Positions 5,509 through 6,114 of a stretch of 6,114 nucleotides of DNA are shown in pieces. Position numbers and translations under genes: made by a program. Location of the stretch: assembly GCA_002327225.1 (NCBI GenBank), contig DCUN01000081.1, forward strand, positions 12,782 through 18,895, read 5' to 3'. Origin of the DNA: Desulfobulbaceae bacterium UBA2213 (lineage in GTDB: Bacteria; Desulfobacterota; Desulfobulbia; Desulfobulbales; Desulfocapsaceae). Below the pieces are notes generated by a model. It made no database searches. It was not told where the DNA came from and was given only the letters and a program-made list of their open reading frames with translations. Positions within the stretch are counted from its first letter, which is position 1, and every line of letters begins with the position of its first letter.

Positions 5509-5825
5509 ATTCGTAACTCCTTTTCCAGCCATTGTCTGTAGTCCTCACTCAGATGGGTAATGACCGTAGCAATAATCTCAGGCGTGTCATAGGGATGTGA
5601 TTTCTGAACAAACTGTTCCAACTCCTTATAGAGGGATGCATCACTCTTCATCACCAGGAGATATTCCTCGGAAAAGACGATCTCCCCCTGCCACCAGTAG
5701 GAACTGCTGACAGGGCCTGCTATCTGGGCACAGGCTACAAGCCGTTTATCAAGGAGTGCGGCGGCCATCTTTTCAGCATCAGCACGACTCTCAAAGGTCG
5801 TGGAAATCAACAGTGGTTCGAGCAT
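5505..5825 (-). CDS. cutA: Divalent-cation tolerance protein CutA
   Basis: A 106-residue member of the CutA1 family, very stable trimers with a ferredoxin-like fold resembling PII proteins. E. coli CutA was linked to copper and other divalent-metal tolerance, but its biochemical role is unsettled. The family order is complete: the N-terminal strand LLISTTFESRADAEKMAAALL (5-25), LVACAQIAGPVSSSYWWQGEI (29-49, with conserved C32 and the YWW-G signature), SEEYLLVMKS (52-61), and HPYDTPEI (77-84, usually HPYE-PEI). The terminal YRQWLEKELRI is typical. Length matches the family (about 100-115). The start is set by aaagga (5834-5839 on the minus strand) 8 bases upstream of the ATG. Its TGA overlaps the start of the Cys-rich gene, so the two are probably one mRNA. 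No signal peptide, so cytosolic. Confidence 0.96.
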   Translation of the reverse strand: MLEPLLISTTFESRADAEKMAAALLDKRLVACAQIAGPVSSSYWWQGEIVFSEEYLLVMKSDASLYKELEQFVQKSHPYDTPEIIATVITHLSEDYRQWLEKELRI

Positions 5826-5899
5826 ATGAAAAGTCCTTTTTTTTTACACATTTGAGTACCTGATAATCGATAACAAACCGGCTATACCTTAGAAAGTGC

Positions 5900-5928
5900 A
5901 GGATATTGGAAGAGTGTATTTCTTTCAA
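5900..5928 (-). promoter_or_regulatory. Candidate sigma-70 promoter for cutA
   Basis: Read on the minus strand, TTGAAA (5928-5923) is followed after exactly 17 bases by TATCCT (5905-5900), matching 5 of 6 and 4 of 6 consensus bases. It lies immediately downstream of the murA terminator hairpin and would start transcription near 5893, leaving a leader of roughly 70 bases before cutA. It is only a motif match. Confidence 0.35.
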
Positions 5929-5929
5929 T

Positions 5930-5962
5930 AAAAAAAGCCGCTCATACGAGCGGCTTTTTTTT
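5930..5962. terminator. Strong intrinsic terminator, T tracts on both strands, downstream of murA
   Basis: Arms gccgctc (5937-5943) and gagcggc (5948-5954) form a perfect GC-rich 7-bp stem around the loop atac, flanked by A7 (5930-5936) and T8 (5955-5962), which would extend the stem. On the minus strand this ends murA, whose stop is 33 bases upstream of it, and separates it from cutA. The T8 would also let it stop plus-strand transcription, for instance antisense reads across cutA. Confidence 0.92.
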
Positions 5963-5994
5963 GTTGAAAGTCTAAATTTGCAGGTATCCTGGAC

Positions 5995-6114
5995 TCATTC
6001 CTCTTCTTTCCAGACCGTAGCCCCAAGACCACTCATCTTCTCCACAAGCTGCTCATAGCCGCGCTCAAGATGATAGATCCGGGATATCTCGGTTCTCCCC
6101 TTTGCGGCCAGACC
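5995..6114 (-). CDS. murA: UDP-N-acetylglucosamine 1-carboxyvinyltransferase, C-terminal end only
   Basis: Only 39 codons plus stop are in the window; the gene enters from the right edge on the minus strand. The visible residues read GLAAKGRTEISRIYHLERGY then EQLVEKMSGLGATVWKEEE. The pattern G-TEI--IYHLERGYE-L-EKL--LGA is the characteristic end of MurA, where the AGL-A-G-T-I strand leads into the last helix. MurA transfers enolpyruvate from PEP to UDP-GlcNAc, the first committed step of peptidoglycan precursor synthesis in the cytosol and the fosfomycin target. The catalytic cysteine loop lies outside the window. The related EPSP synthase AroA ends differently, and the IYHLERGYE motif favours MurA. 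A strong terminator follows. Confidence 0.88.
   Translation of the reverse strand, partial: GLAAKGRTEISRIYHLERGYEQLVEKMSGLGATVWKEEE

Overview
The window reads as ordinary chromosome of a Gram-negative anaerobe, most likely a member of Desulfobacterota (Desulfobulbales-like). This is an inference from three things: the flavour of the proteins, a palindromic spacer repeat whose sequence resembles dispersed elements I associate with these genomes, and a small SAP/Cys-rich protein of a type I recall from them. No genus can be proven from the window. There is no tRNA, rRNA, CRISPR array, transposase or phage gene.

Layout, plus strand first. Positions 1-876 hold the C-terminal four fifths of phosphoserine aminotransferase (SerC), cut by the left edge. 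A spacer with a palindromic repeat (about 900-1011) follows. Next come a radical SAM protein of unknown substrate with an unusual CX4CX2C cluster motif (1018-1887) and, 11 bases later, the 23S rRNA/tRNA adenine-C2 methyltransferase RlmN (1899-2999). The last two look co-transcribed. A 336-base spacer (3000-3335) carries what looks like a decayed dispersed repeat, a perfect 12-bp inverted repeat, a G8 tract and a sequence very like a sigma-32 heat-shock promoter. That promoter faces a 62-residue SAP-domain/Cys-rich protein (3336-3524), then a structured 219-base spacer and an Hsp20 small heat-shock protein (3744-4199). Hsp20 ends in a large hairpin that probably terminates transcription. A degenerate PilZ-domain protein (4341-5270) completes the plus-strand part.

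On the minus strand, converging on the PilZ gene, lie cutA (5505-5825) and a Cys-rich, four-CXXC zinc-ribbon-like protein of 69 residues (5299-5508). These two overlap by an ATGA and are probably translationally coupled. A strong hairpin with T tracts on both sides (5930-5962) separates cutA from the C-terminal end of murA (5995-6114, minus strand), which runs off the right edge and was not obvious because only 39 codons are present.

Functionally the window mixes housekeeping genes (serine synthesis, ribosome/tRNA modification, peptidoglycan precursor synthesis) with a small stress module (SAP protein plus Hsp20) and two probable metal-related proteins (CutA and the Cys-rich protein). The parts least explained by known biology are the radical SAM protein, the SAP/Cys protein under a heat-shock-like promoter, the cutA-coupled zinc-ribbon protein, and the PilZ protein whose c-di-GMP motif is imperfect.
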